Below, in pieces: positions 8,253 to 16,773 of a DNA stretch of 64,000 bases; the stretch's first letter is position 1; the number at the start of each line of letters is the position of its first letter. The position numbers were made by a program, and so were the translations under genes. The DNA lies in contig NC_019771.1 in assembly GCF_000317695.1 (NCBI RefSeq), positions 1,382,001-1,446,000 on the forward strand. The letters run 5' to 3'. This DNA is from Anabaena cylindrica PCC 7122 (GTDB taxonomy: Bacteria > Cyanobacteriota > Cyanobacteriia > Cyanobacteriales > Nostocaceae). The notes under the pieces were generated by a model that had not been told where the DNA came from, searched no databases, and saw only the letters and a program-made list of their open reading frames with translations.

Positions 8253-9965
8253 CTAAGCCTCAAAATCTTCACCGAAAATCTGTTCATCTAATTCCTGAAC
8301 TTGTTGATACTGGTCTTTAGCTTTCAACAAATTATCTGCTAATTGTTCAAAAGCTGTATCTAATTCAGGTTTTTTCTGATTTTTCAACCAAATCTCCATG
8401 ACAATTTCACTAAAATCAAATTCATCATCTACATTCCCTAGAATTGTCTCAATCTCACCTACCACCAATTCAAACATATTGATTTTGTCATGTAATATTC
8501 GCAGAATATATTCTTCAATGCTGCCTTTTAAACAAAAGTTAAAAATAAATACATCCTGAGTTTGGCCAATGCGGTGAATACGACCAATGCGTTGTTCTAT
8601 TTTCATAGGATTCCAAGGCAGATCATAATTTACGATCGCATTTGCAAACTGAATATTCCGCCCTTCTCCACCTGTTTCCGATGCTAACAGTACAGAAACA
8701 GTATCCCGAAAAGCAGCGATCGCTTCATCTTTGGCTTTCAAGGACATCCCCCCTTGAAATTCTGCAAAGGGAATATTTGCTGCTGACAGAGTTTTAGCCA
8801 AATATTCACTGGTGGCTTTGTGAGTAGTGAAAACCAATGTTTTCTGACTAGATTTTGACAGCATTTCTATCAATACTCTCGCTTTCTCCACCTGCTTTAC
8901 CTGTGCGGCACGTTTAGCTAAAGACTTCAATTCTTCATCATCAGGTATGCGTTTAGTCAATTGTTTGAGAGAATCAGCCAAAGCACCAGGAGAAGAACCA
9001 GCCCGCATTAACAAATTAGTTCGGGAAAGTCTGTCTAACTTATCTTCAGAAGAACGCAGATAATCACTCAAATCTTGGTAAAGTTTCTGTTCACCAGCAG
9101 CAGGTGCAACTGTAATTGTAGTAGCAAATCGTTTTGGTAACTTCACATCTACCAAAGCGCGTGTATTGCGTACCATCACTTCCCGCATCAAGGAACGCAG
9201 TTTTTCCGGATTTTTGGGAATACGTCCATTTCTGGAATCAACGTATTCTTTTTTAAACGCAGCTTCTGTTTGCAATAAACCTGGTTTCAGCAGAGTCAGG
9301 AGATTGAATAGTTCAATCAGCGAATTCTGGACTGGGGTTGCAGTCAGCATGAGGATAAACCGCTTGTTAAGGGCGTTTACCAACTTCCAGTTAAGAGTCG
9401 TGCGATTTTTGAGGTGGTGTGCTTCATCAACAACTACCAAGTCCCAGGTGCGACCGGTGACATGAGAAAAATGCTTGGCAGATTTAGCCGTGTTGAGTGA
9501 AGCGATAATGCGGGGATTCTGTGTCCAAAAATCTTCTAGGGGTTGTTGGGGGTCACGGTTATCTGTGGTAATAGTGGCAATGTTAAATTTTTCACTTAAT
9601 TCTAATTGCCACTGAGAAACGAGGGATGCAGGAGTGAGTACGAGTAGGGACTGTACCATGCCTCTAGCTAAATACTCAGCACAGATAATTCCGGCTTCAA
9701 CGGTTTTGCCCAAACCCACTTCATCTGCTAATAATGCCCGTCCACCAAGTTGTCTCAGCACCTTGCGGGCTGTTTCAATTTGATACCAATATTTGTCAAT
9801 AGCAGTGAGGGTGGGAAGGCACACTAACTGGTCATAGTCTGCCATGACCGAGAGTTTAAATAGGTCTAGACGTGCTTCGTAAAAGTCCAGGCGATCGTAT
9901 TTACCTGCTTTGAGTGCTTCTAAGGCTGTGGAGGAGTTAAATTTAAATGTATAATTTTGATTCAT
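8253..9965 (-). CDS. SNF2/RapA-like DEAD/DEAH-box ATPase
   Basis: A 570-residue superfamily 2 ATPase. Visible motifs in order: Walker A in LLADEVGLGKTVEAG (about residues 79-93), Walker B VVVDEAHHLKN, motif III LTATPVQNS, and in the second RecA lobe LLASETGGEGRNIQ and the arginine-finger motif EQRIGRIHRIGQTQDVFIFN. These define an SNF2-type motor that translocates on double-stranded DNA; RapA relatives remodel RNA polymerase. Here there are no accessory DNA-binding domains, so specificity probably comes from the partner encoded 11 bases downstream. The gene heads a leftward operon. Roles in transcription, repair or defence are all possible. Confidence 0.9.
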   Translation of the reverse strand: MNQNYTFKFNSSTALEALKAGKYDRLDFYEARLDLFKLSVMADYDQLVCLPTLTAIDKYWYQIETARKVLRQLGGRALLADEVGLGKTVEAGIICAEYLARGMVQSLLVLTPASLVSQWQLELSEKFNIATITTDNRDPQQPLEDFWTQNPRIIASLNTAKSAKHFSHVTGRTWDLVVVDEAHHLKNRTTLNWKLVNALNKRFILMLTATPVQNSLIELFNLLTLLKPGLLQTEAAFKKEYVDSRNGRIPKNPEKLRSLMREVMVRNTRALVDVKLPKRFATTITVAPAAGEQKLYQDLSDYLRSSEDKLDRLSRTNLLMRAGSSPGALADSLKQLTKRIPDDEELKSLAKRAAQVKQVEKARVLIEMLSKSSQKTLVFTTHKATSEYLAKTLSAANIPFAEFQGGMSLKAKDEAIAAFRDTVSVLLASETGGEGRNIQFANAIVNYDLPWNPMKIEQRIGRIHRIGQTQDVFIFNFCLKGSIEEYILRILHDKINMFELVVGEIETILGNVDDEFDFSEIVMEIWLKNQKKPELDTAFEQLADNLLKAKDQYQQVQELDEQIFGEDFEA

Positions 9966-10363
9966 AATGCACTCAGAGCGAACCCTTTTGACCTGACTAA
10001 TACCTTTTGTCAGTTTAGGGAGTTTTTACACTAAATTCAATTACGAGATGTTGGTTTTGATAATTTGTAACCAATTTCAACGTCCTCAAACCACGTAAAT
10101 TGATGAAAATTTTTGTTCCAGGACACTTGTGCCTATTTGGTGATTTGAGGATGAGTCATTAGCTACCAATAAGTAGGCCAGTGTTGAAAATTGTCGTGAT
10201 AACAAGGCAGAAGGGAAGATCTTTTTGGGCAACTTTACTTTCGGTTACATACTACTCTCCGAGAAGCCGCTCCGCGTCTACGGTTTTTTTTACGCCATTC
10301 TACTTAATTTTTGCCTAATCATTAGTATATGATTTTAATGTCAGCCAACAATTTAGCTTGAAA
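9966..10363. other. Divergent intergenic region with a small dispersed repeat
   Basis: This region separates the leftward helicase operon from the rightward DUF1186 gene and must hold both promoters, but I cannot place them. At about 10255-10283 lies a GC-rich repeat (GAGAAGCCGCTCCGCGTCTA) of the tiny dispersed type found several times in the window. Nothing else is supported. Confidence 0.5.
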
Positions 10364-11248
10364 ATGCAACTAGAAGAAATTTTATCAGAACTAGAAAATA
10401 ACACTGGTAAATTCCCCCGTTTGGCTTTAGAGAGAGCCATTCAAGAACAGGAAGCCATTACTCCTTTGTTATTAGCGACTTTAGAAGAAAGCAAAAATAA
10501 TCTAGAAGATTTATTAGAAGAACCAGATTATTTCTTACATATTTATTCCCTGTTTTTACTAGCACAATTTAGAGAATCTAAATCTTATCCTATCATCGTC
10601 GATTTTTTTTCGACTCCGGGGGATATTTCCCTAGATGTAACCGGAGATGTGGTAACTGAAGATTTAGGTAGAATTCTTGCTTCTATCAGTCACGGAAATC
10701 TTGACCCTATTAAGCAACTGGTAGAAAATCCAGCGGTTAATAAATTTGTTAGAGGTGCTGCTCTAAAATCCTTAGTAATATTGCTTGTTCAAAAAATTAT
10801 TTCTAGAGAACAGGTCGTCCAATATTTTGAGGAACTTTTTTTAAGCAAGCTGGAAAAAGATAATTCCCATATGTGGAATAAATTAGTGATTAATAGTTGT
10901 GATATCTGTGCTATTGAACTTAAAGAGCATATAGATAGAGCTTTTGAAGAAGATTTAATGGAAAGGTTTTTTGTAAATGAAAATAATGTCAATAATTCTC
11001 TAGAAATGGGTGTGGAAGCAGCCTTACAGAAACTGCATAACAAACAGCATTATACTTTGATTAATGATACAATATTAGAAATGGAGTCTTGGAATTGCTT
11101 TCTAGCAGATAAGCCGAATAAAAAAGATAATTCTCCGATTAGTGTGAAGGGGTTTACTCTAACATTAAATAAAAATAAAAGTCAAGTTGATAAAAAGAAA
11201 AAAATGCAGAAAGAATCTCGTCGAAAAAATAGATCGAAGAAAGGTTAA
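10364..11248 (+). CDS. DUF1186-family protein
   Basis: A 294-residue, almost all-helical protein matching the DUF1186 pattern: LEEILSELENNTGKFPRLAL at the start, then repeated HEAT-like helices (FLHIYSLFLLAQFRESKSYP and ISHGNLDPIKQLVENP). Many relatives end in an SEC-C zinc motif; this one instead ends in a lysine/arginine-rich tail (KKMQKESRRKNRSKKG). ATG at 10364 is preferred over the TTG two codons earlier. Function of the family is unknown. It is followed by a converging HepT/MntA pair, so it is monocistronic. Confidence 0.7.
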   Translation: MQLEEILSELENNTGKFPRLALERAIQEQEAITPLLLATLEESKNNLEDLLEEPDYFLHIYSLFLLAQFRESKSYPIIVDFFSTPGDISLDVTGDVVTEDLGRILASISHGNLDPIKQLVENPAVNKFVRGAALKSLVILLVQKIISREQVVQYFEELFLSKLEKDNSHMWNKLVINSCDICAIELKEHIDRAFEEDLMERFFVNENNVNNSLEMGVEAALQKLHNKQHYTLINDTILEMESWNCFLADKPNKKDNSPISVKGFTLTLNKNKSQVDKKKKMQKESRRKNRSKKG

Positions 11249-11352
11249 TTTTCTTGAACTTGGTTTTTTCAAGATCACAAAAAAAGGGAACATAAAGTTT
11301 CCTATTCCCTAAAACTTTAGTTCTAATTTTAAATTCCCAACTCCTCAAAAAT

Positions 11353-11703
11353 TTAACCATCGCCAAATTCTTGTTGAAAAATAATCTCAATTTGTTCTTG
11401 CAGAAGTGGAACTTTATTTTGCACAATGTCCCAAATCGTTTCATTTTCGAGACTAAAATAAGCATGAGCTAAAATATCTCTTAAACCTGCTATTTTTCGC
11501 CACTCTACCGTAGGATAACGATTTCTAATTTCTGTCGGTACTTGCTTAATTGCCTCGCCAATAATTTGCAGATTTCGCAGCACAGCATCAAATCTTAACT
11601 CATCTTCAAAAAACTGGTCATAGCTGATACCTTCTGTATAACGCAAAACCTTGTGACAACTGTTCAAAATATCCTCAAAATATAGTCTGAGACTACGAGA
11701 CAT
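11353..11703 (-). CDS. hepT: HepT-like toxin (HEPN/DUF86)
   Basis: A 116-residue HEPN-domain protein. The catalytic RX4HXY motif of HepT ribonuclease-type toxins is present as RDILAHAY (R75, H80, Y82, counting from the chosen start). In characterised HepT/MntA systems the nucleotidyltransferase antitoxin adds AMP to the HepT tyrosine and silences it. The start at 11703 overlaps the end of the mntA-like gene by 11 bases, as usual for this operon; a start eight codons upstream is less likely. Both partners are intact, so the module could be active. Confidence 0.88.
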   Translation of the reverse strand: MSRSLRLYFEDILNSCHKVLRYTEGISYDQFFEDELRFDAVLRNLQIIGEAIKQVPTEIRNRYPTVEWRKIAGLRDILAHAYFSLENETIWDIVQNKVPLLQEQIEIIFQQEFGDG

Positions 11704-11983
11704 AGATTGCCTCTGTTTCAACAGCATCTCTAATTTGAGGCTTTAACATCTTCTTGCTAACTACATCTACGGGACATCCCAAACTATCCTCCAGAAAAAA
11801 CTTTAAGTCCATGTAACAGTCAAACGTCACCTTGCCCTCAAACTCTACTAATAAATCAATATCACTTTTAGCCGTGGCTTCATCCCTTGCTACCGAACCA
11901 AATAAAGCCAGAGACTTTACACCATAACCACGAATTTCTGCCCCATGAGCTTTTAAAAAAGCGATTAAAGTTTCTCGTTTCAT
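11693..11983 (-). CDS. mntA: MntA-like antitoxin nucleotidyltransferase
   Basis: A 96-residue minimal nucleotidyltransferase with the full GSX10DXD motif: GS at 29-30 and DID at 41-43 (LFGSVARDEATAKSDIDLLV). It precedes and overlaps the HepT gene. In this family it AMPylates the toxin. The start MKRETLIAFL at 11983 fits the family better than the earlier MRIKK start. The pair is a mobile, often plasmid- or island-borne defence-type module, next to a second toxin-antitoxin pair and a transposon. Confidence 0.88.
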   Translation of the reverse strand: MKRETLIAFLKAHGAEIRGYGVKSLALFGSVARDEATAKSDIDLLVEFEGKVTFDCYMDLKFFLEDSLGCPVDVVSKKMLKPQIRDAVETEAIYVS

Positions 11984-12237
11984 TTTTTTAATCCTCAAAC
12001 ATTTTTCACTCTAATAAATCGGAAATAGTCGGACACAATTAAATTGACTCGTTGAAAGAGGGAACACTTAAGTAGGTTGGCGTTAAAAATAGTCGTTGGG
12101 GCAGGGAGCAGGGGGAAAAAGGGTTTATTTACTTTTCTTCACACATTTTGGTTATCTCACGTCCACCTACTTAACAGGGAACAGAAAAATCGCTTGTTGT
12201 AATTAATTCTGTCGCATTACTTATCGTATCAAGTTAT

Positions 12238-12630
12238 TCATAGCAATTGACCAGCATATTTTCCTAACCAAACCTGCAAAGCATTTTCGTCAATTTCCCC
12301 AGATGCTAAACTCTCCATCACTAATACTATCTCTTGCTCTGGTGCATTGAAACCATAAGCATTCACACCCAAAAAAACATACATCGCCATAAAAGCTGTA
12401 CGCTTATTGCCATCCGCAAACAGATGATTTTTACACAAAGCAAAACCATAAGCCGCTGCTAATTCCAGGAGCGAAACTTCCGGCTGATAGGAAAACCGAT
12501 GCCGGGGACGGGCTAAACTTGCTGCTAAATTAGGGCTATCTCTCACCCCAGATAACCCACCATACTGAGAAATCAAATCCTCATGGATAGCAAGCACCAT
12601 CTGTTCAGTTAGCCAGGTTGGTTCATTCAC
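12238..12630 (-). CDS. doc: Doc-type toxin of the Fic family
   Basis: A 130-residue death-on-curing protein. The Fic/Doc active site appears as HLFADGNKRTAF (H69, with N75-K76-R77 at the anion hole). Doc of phage P1 phosphorylates elongation factor Tu and so stops translation; close relatives behave likewise. Its start overlaps the upstream AbrB-type antitoxin gene by 4 bases (ATGA). Length and motif are complete, so it is probably functional. Confidence 0.9.
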   Translation of the reverse strand: MNEPTWLTEQMVLAIHEDLISQYGGLSGVRDSPNLAASLARPRHRFSYQPEVSLLELAAAYGFALCKNHLFADGNKRTAFMAMYVFLGVNAYGFNAPEQEIVLVMESLASGEIDENALQVWLGKYAGQLL

Positions 12631-12854
12631 TTAGCGAGTTCCTTCAATGCCTGACGAAACTTCTGGCTACCTTGCCGATAGATGGCCATTGCTTTCTCAA
12701 ACTCAGGATCATAAGGACTAAGCTGGAGTCCATGTTCAGTTTCCGTCACAAATATGGTATCTCCTTCGGAAAGATTGAGTTTTTCTAACAACTCCTTAGA
12801 AAAAGTCACCCCTACTGAATTACCAATTTTGCGTAACTTTAAGGTTTGGATCAT
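12627..12854 (-). CDS. AbrB/MazE-type antitoxin
   Basis: A 75-residue protein with a swapped-hairpin AbrB/SpoVT DNA-binding domain at the N-terminus (TLKLRKIGNSVGVTFSKELL) and a helical tail that would bind the toxin. It lies directly upstream of, and overlaps by 4 bases, the Doc-type toxin gene, the usual order for antitoxin and toxin. Such antitoxins repress their own promoter, which should lie in the 140 bases before the Tn554-like element. Confidence 0.87.
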   Translation of the reverse strand: MIQTLKLRKIGNSVGVTFSKELLEKLNLSEGDTIFVTETEHGLQLSPYDPEFEKAMAIYRQGSQKFRQALKELAK

Positions 12855-12996
12855 TAAACTTTCGCCTATGTAATTACGAGTGTAACTACTATCTTAGCCT
12901 TAAATTCCCAACGGGAGCAACTCCTGGCTTACGCCACGCGCTCTGCTATCGGCAGCTACGGTGTACACACAAGCCTTGCTCCCAAAGCAACTCAAA

Positions 12997-13020
12997 AATG
13001 TGATCCATGGTTATATACAC
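12997..13020 (+). repeat. Left 24-bp terminal inverted repeat of Tn554-like element
   Basis: Begins AATGTGATCCATGGTTATAT and is an exact reverse complement of 16584-16607. It contains the palindrome CCATGG. Classical Tn554 is described without such terminal repeats, which makes this worth noting. Confidence 0.9.
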
Positions 13021-13155
13021 GTAAATAAATCCCTTAAACAACATCAACAACGTTCTTGCAAGAGATTGTTGCACAACGTTGTATAAAGAGTTTACATATT
13101 TATCCAACAACGTATACAATGTTCACCCCCTTCAGAACCAAACAAGTGAGCATAT

Positions 13156-14241
13156 ATGCAAGTCAAAAAGGGAATAACAACCGAAGGAAAAGAAATTTGG
13201 ATGGTTTTAAATGATGATTACTCTCCCGTAATTCCAATCTATGACTATCTGCGTTACTTAGAAAATAAAAATTACTCACCAAACACGATAAAAGCTTACG
13301 CTAGAAATCTGAAGCTTTATTGGGAGTTTTTGGAATCATGAGAAATTGATTGGATTCAGATAACAATTTTGAAGCTATCCGAATTTATACATTGGTTAAA
13401 AACTTCCTCATCAAAAATAATTAATTTATCTTCATCAAAGATGGGAAGAACAGAGAAGACTATTAATCATATATTAAAAACCGTTAAATTATTTTATGAA
13501 TTTCAGACGAGATTGGGAGTTACTGAACCTATTAACTTCTACCACGCTAAAAGAATAGATCCTTCTAAATTGAAGTACAAATCGTTGTTACATCATACAC
13601 AAAAAGGAATAATTAAAACCAATATTCTCAAATTGAAAGAACCTAGAACTTTCCCTGGATGCTTGACAAAAGAACAAGTACGTAAGTTGATTGATGCTTG
13701 TAACAATATTAGAGACAAATTTTTAATCTGCCTACTATACGAAACAGGGATGAGAATAGGAGAAGCATTAGGGCTAAGGCACGAAGATATCTTCTCTAAA
13801 GGAGTTAACGAAATTCATGTAACCTATAGAGATGATAATGCCAATCATGCTAGAGCCAAAACAGGAAGTAGAATAATTCATGTCTCTAAAGATTTAATGC
13901 GAATGTATTCAAATTATTTAGTAGATAATTATCCGGACGTTGACAGCGATTATGTATTTGTCAATTGTTGGAAACATCCATTGGGAGAAGCAATAACAAA
14001 ATCCAATGTGGATAATTTATTTATTCGTCTAGCTACAAAAACAGGAGTTAAAGCTTATCCCCATCTTTTGAGACATACTCATGCTACAGAACTAATTAGA
14101 GCAAATTGGGATATGGCCTATGTACAAAAACGGCTAGGTCATTCTGATATCCAAACAACAATTAATACTTATGTTCATCTCACTGATGAAGATTTAGCCT
14201 TAAAATATCAAGAATATTTGGAGAATCAAAATCATGATTGA
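13156..14241 (+). pseudogene. tnpA: Tn554-type TnpA tyrosine recombinase with in-frame TGA
   Basis: One reading frame of 361 codons broken once, by TGA at 13339-13341 (FLES, stop, EIDWIQ). The part before it is the SAM-like core-binding domain (DYLRYLENKNYSPNTIKAYA). The part after it holds the catalytic domain with arginine in GMRIGEALGL, HLLRHTHATEL, and LGHSDIQTTINTYVHL with the nucleophilic tyrosine. The intact length would match TnpA of Tn554. A single nonsense change, or rare readthrough, are the options; the 290-residue downstream part could also start internally but lacks the core-binding domain. It overlaps tnpB by 8 bases. Confidence 0.85.
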
Positions 14242-15709
14242 ATCTGCACAAATCAAATTTTCATCATCTCCATCTCTTGAATTCAACCCAACTGAATTTT
14301 TTGCATCTGATATATGGACTGCTGAGAACTTAGGATTAAGAGTACATCCAGGTAACACGGAGAGTAAGTTATACTTTCATCGCATCAAGCAAAAATGGTT
14401 AAAAGATTTAGTGAAAAAATATATTTTTTATCGCAGCATCAATCTACAATTTTCCAGTCTTTGTAGAAATTTAAAAGCTCTCAAGAATTTTGGATTATTT
14501 TTAGCCAAGTTTTTGCCAGAATTAATCAATGCCAATCAAATTAATGAAAAAACTTTAAATGAATACTACATCTACTTAAAACAAAAGCAATTTAAACCGT
14601 CCCATTTAAAAAAGGAATTAATTACCCTAAAAGTGTTTCTAGATGTAGGTAATACTCAAGATTGGTTTAATGTTTCCTATAGATTTTTAAATGATTGGAT
14701 AGCTACAGCAAATAGGGAGATAAAAGTAATACCTCGGTTTATTCCTAATGATGTACTTCAACAGCTTAACCAGCATCTTGAAGCTTTACCAGAACCAGTT
14801 CAACGAATGGTGTTAGTGATCCAAGAATGTGGATTGAGGGTAAGTGAGCTTGTTGGTCTAAATTTTAATTGTTTACAGGAAGATGCTAAAGGAGGATGGT
14901 TTATTAAGTTTATACGGTGGAAGATGAAAAAAGAAGATATTATTCCTATTTCCAATGAACTAGCCGGAGTAATTAAAGCACAACAAAACTACATTATTAA
15001 GGAACTAGGGCAGAATTACAAATACTTATTTTGCACAAGTAGCCAACATTTCAATAACAAAGATTTAGCAGATTTTAATCCTCAGCCCCAAATCATGATA
15101 TCTCAAAGGTTTAATGACTATTTAAATTGGTTAGCTAAGAAGTTTGAAATTCGTGATAGCTCTCAAGAAATCTGGCATTTCCAAAGTCATCAGTTTCGTC
15201 ATACTGTAGGAACTAAAATGATTAATAACAATGTTCCACATCATATTATTCAGCGATATTTAGGACATAGTTCGCCAGCTATGACTTCAGTATATGCTCG
15301 CATTATGGATTCTACTCTTAAACAAGAAATTAAAAATTATCATAGCAAAGTAGTGAATATTTCTGGACAAGTCATGGAATCAAAATTTCCCGAATTAGAC
15401 AATGATACAGAACTGCAATGGATGAAAAAGCAAGTTTTAGGTGAAGTTTTAGGTGAAGTTTTAGCTCATGGTTATTGTGCTTTACCTGCACATTTAGACT
15501 GCTCTAAGGGTAATGCTTGTCTTCAGTGTGGTGATTTTCGTACTACCAAAGAGTTTTTAGATAAACACAAAGAACATCAAGAACGTACTCGTAAAGCCTT
15601 GGAAGTAGCAACCAACAACAACTGGAAGCGCCAAGTTCAAATTAATGAGGAAGTTCTAAGTAACTTAAACAAGATTATTGATGAGTTGGAGAAAGATTCT
15701 CATGAATGA
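14234..15709 (+). CDS. tnpB: Tn554-type TnpB tyrosine recombinase
   Basis: A 491-residue tyrosine recombinase. After an N-terminal core-binding region the catalytic residues appear in CGLRVSELVGL, HQFRHTVGTKMI and LGHSSPAMTSVYARI (tyrosine nucleophile). The last 80 residues form the cysteine-rich tail seen in TnpB proteins (CALPAHLDCSKGNACLQCGD), likely a zinc-binding module. Translation is coupled: its ATG overlaps the tnpA stop by 8 bases and its own stop overlaps tnpC by 8. It appears intact and is the only undamaged transposition gene of this element. A short duplication (GEVLGEVL) lies near residue 405. Confidence 0.9.
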   Translation: MIESAQIKFSSSPSLEFNPTEFFASDIWTAENLGLRVHPGNTESKLYFHRIKQKWLKDLVKKYIFYRSINLQFSSLCRNLKALKNFGLFLAKFLPELINANQINEKTLNEYYIYLKQKQFKPSHLKKELITLKVFLDVGNTQDWFNVSYRFLNDWIATANREIKVIPRFIPNDVLQQLNQHLEALPEPVQRMVLVIQECGLRVSELVGLNFNCLQEDAKGGWFIKFIRWKMKKEDIIPISNELAGVIKAQQNYIIKELGQNYKYLFCTSSQHFNNKDLADFNPQPQIMISQRFNDYLNWLAKKFEIRDSSQEIWHFQSHQFRHTVGTKMINNNVPHHIIQRYLGHSSPAMTSVYARIMDSTLKQEIKNYHSKVVNISGQVMESKFPELDNDTELQWMKKQVLGEVLGEVLAHGYCALPAHLDCSKGNACLQCGDFRTTKEFLDKHKEHQERTRKALEVATNNNWKRQVQINEEVLSNLNKIIDELEKDSHE

Positions 15710-16459
15710 GGCTAAAAATAAACGTTTAGCTGCTCTGAGTAATGCTGCTTTAGAGAAAAAACGTTTAGCTGCTGAGGCAACAGATAAAGCTATTAGAAGC
15801 TTAACTATCTCAAATCAACCGATAACTGTAGCTAATGTAGCAAGATTAGCTGGAGTTTCTACTAGTTATATATACAAATACCCAGAGTTAAGAGAAAGAA
15901 TTAACTCACTGAGAACACAACAACATCCAATTAGATTGTCACAAAATACAGCATCTATTTCTTCTCAGGCTACAGTAATCTATACTCTCCGGGAAGAAGT
16001 TAAACGATTAAATTCTCTGTTAATAAAGTCGAAACAAGATAATCAGTTACTGATTGGTCAAATTTATCAGCAACAAGATAGTCAAAAGCTAATTGAGCAT
16101 TTACAGAGCGAAAATAAAAACAAGCAGAACAAATACAGCAACTTCATCAGGAAATTAAATTAATCAATCAAGAATTGAAAATTTCTCCCCAAGATTTATT
16201 TGTTGTCAACCATCCTAGTCAATCTACTTCTGAAGAAATAAATCCTGTTAAAATGGTTGACAAGATTATTAATTCTGAAATAACATTTCAATTAGAGAAG
16301 ATGGGAATTAAGCTCAATCCAGGATTAACTGAATTAATTGAATCATCAACAGAGGAACAAGTACAATATGCTATCGCGGTAGTCAAAGAAACTTTATCTA
16401 AAGGTACAAAAGTCAGATCAAAAGTTGGATTATTTAAAACATCATTAGCTTCTGTTTAA
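15702..16459 (+). pseudogene. tnpC: Tn554-type TnpC (DUF6262-like), frameshifted
   Basis: The N-terminal part carries the TnpC signature: two basic helices and a helix-turn-helix (VANVARLAGVSTSYIYKYPE), followed by coiled coil. In this frame it ends at 16163. Near the A5 run at about 16120 the coiled coil continues in the -1 frame (AEQIQQLHQEIKLINQEL) into the region that ends at 16459 with GTKVRSKVGLFKTSL. Joining the two gives about 252 residues, a plausible full TnpC. A one-base loss in the A-run is the simplest cause; slippage is possible but the local sequence is not a classic slippery heptamer. Confidence 0.75.
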
Positions 16460-16583
16460 ACACCCATAAGATTAGCTTTAAATATAGGCACGTTTAAAAC
16501 AGATAAAGCCGCAATGATGTTCTACGTTGTGTAAACTCTGCATAACGTCAACCCCTTGTACAGTAGGCATTGTGTACGTTGTG

Positions 16584-16607
16584 GTGTATATAACCATGGA
16601 TCACATT
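16584..16607 (-). repeat. Right 24-bp terminal inverted repeat of Tn554-like element
   Basis: Exact reverse complement of 12997-13020 (reads GTGTATATAACCATGGATCA on the plus strand). Confidence 0.9.
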
Positions 16608-16610
16608 CTT

Positions 16611-16684
16611 CTAAATAACGCAGATCCTAGTTGGGGTGGAAATTTCAGGCTGAAGATGGGTTGTATTATCCAGTTCGGCAGTGA
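16611..16684 (+). pseudogene. 3' remnant of a coiled-coil protein gene paralogous to 2583-3134
   Basis: Right outside the transposon end, the plus strand encodes NNADPS and, after a one-base loss in a T/G run, GWKFQAEDGLYYPVRQ followed by stop. This is nearly the C-terminus of the protein at 2583-3134 (GWKFQEQDGLYYPVRQ). Only the tail remains. No matching upstream part is seen left of the element, so the remnant is either the insertion target of a longer rearranged region or was moved here. Confidence 0.7.
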
Positions 16685-16773
16685 TACCCGTTCACAGTAC
16701 CTAATATCTCATCTTTGTATTGAATTTTGAGATTAAAATGAAAATCACACCCTGGATGCAAGGAAAACTCACC

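Larger units (their letters stand above)
12997..16607 (+). mobile_element. Tn554-like transposon (tnpA-tnpB-tnpC), decayed
   Basis: Three overlapping rightward genes (tyrosine recombinase TnpA, tyrosine recombinase TnpB with a cysteine-rich tail, and the DNA-binding/coiled-coil TnpC) reproduce the Tn554 gene order. A perfect 24-bp inverted repeat at 12997-13020 and 16584-16607 encloses them. Inside each end lie several CAACGT-type short repeats and a shared GAGTTTACA, likely recombinase binding sites. There is no passenger gene. tnpA has an in-frame TGA and tnpC a frameshift, so the copy is probably immobile unless helped in trans. No flanking direct repeat is evident, as expected for the family. 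Confidence 0.8.

Noticed and set aside
11154..11465. 103-residue minus-strand frame overlapping DUF1186 and hepT ends
   Set aside because: Low-complexity K/F/Y-rich translation of AT-rich DNA overlapping two better supported genes.
16113..16125. Programmed -1 frameshift signal in tnpC
   Set aside because: The sequence AATAAAAACAAG does not place an X XXY YYZ heptamer in the zero frame, and the -1 frame has TAA at the P-site position, so a plain one-base deletion is more likely.
16175..16459. Separate 94-residue gene after tnpC
   Set aside because: Its upstream frame continues the TnpC coiled coil without a start codon of its own, so it is the shifted 3' part of tnpC rather than a gene.
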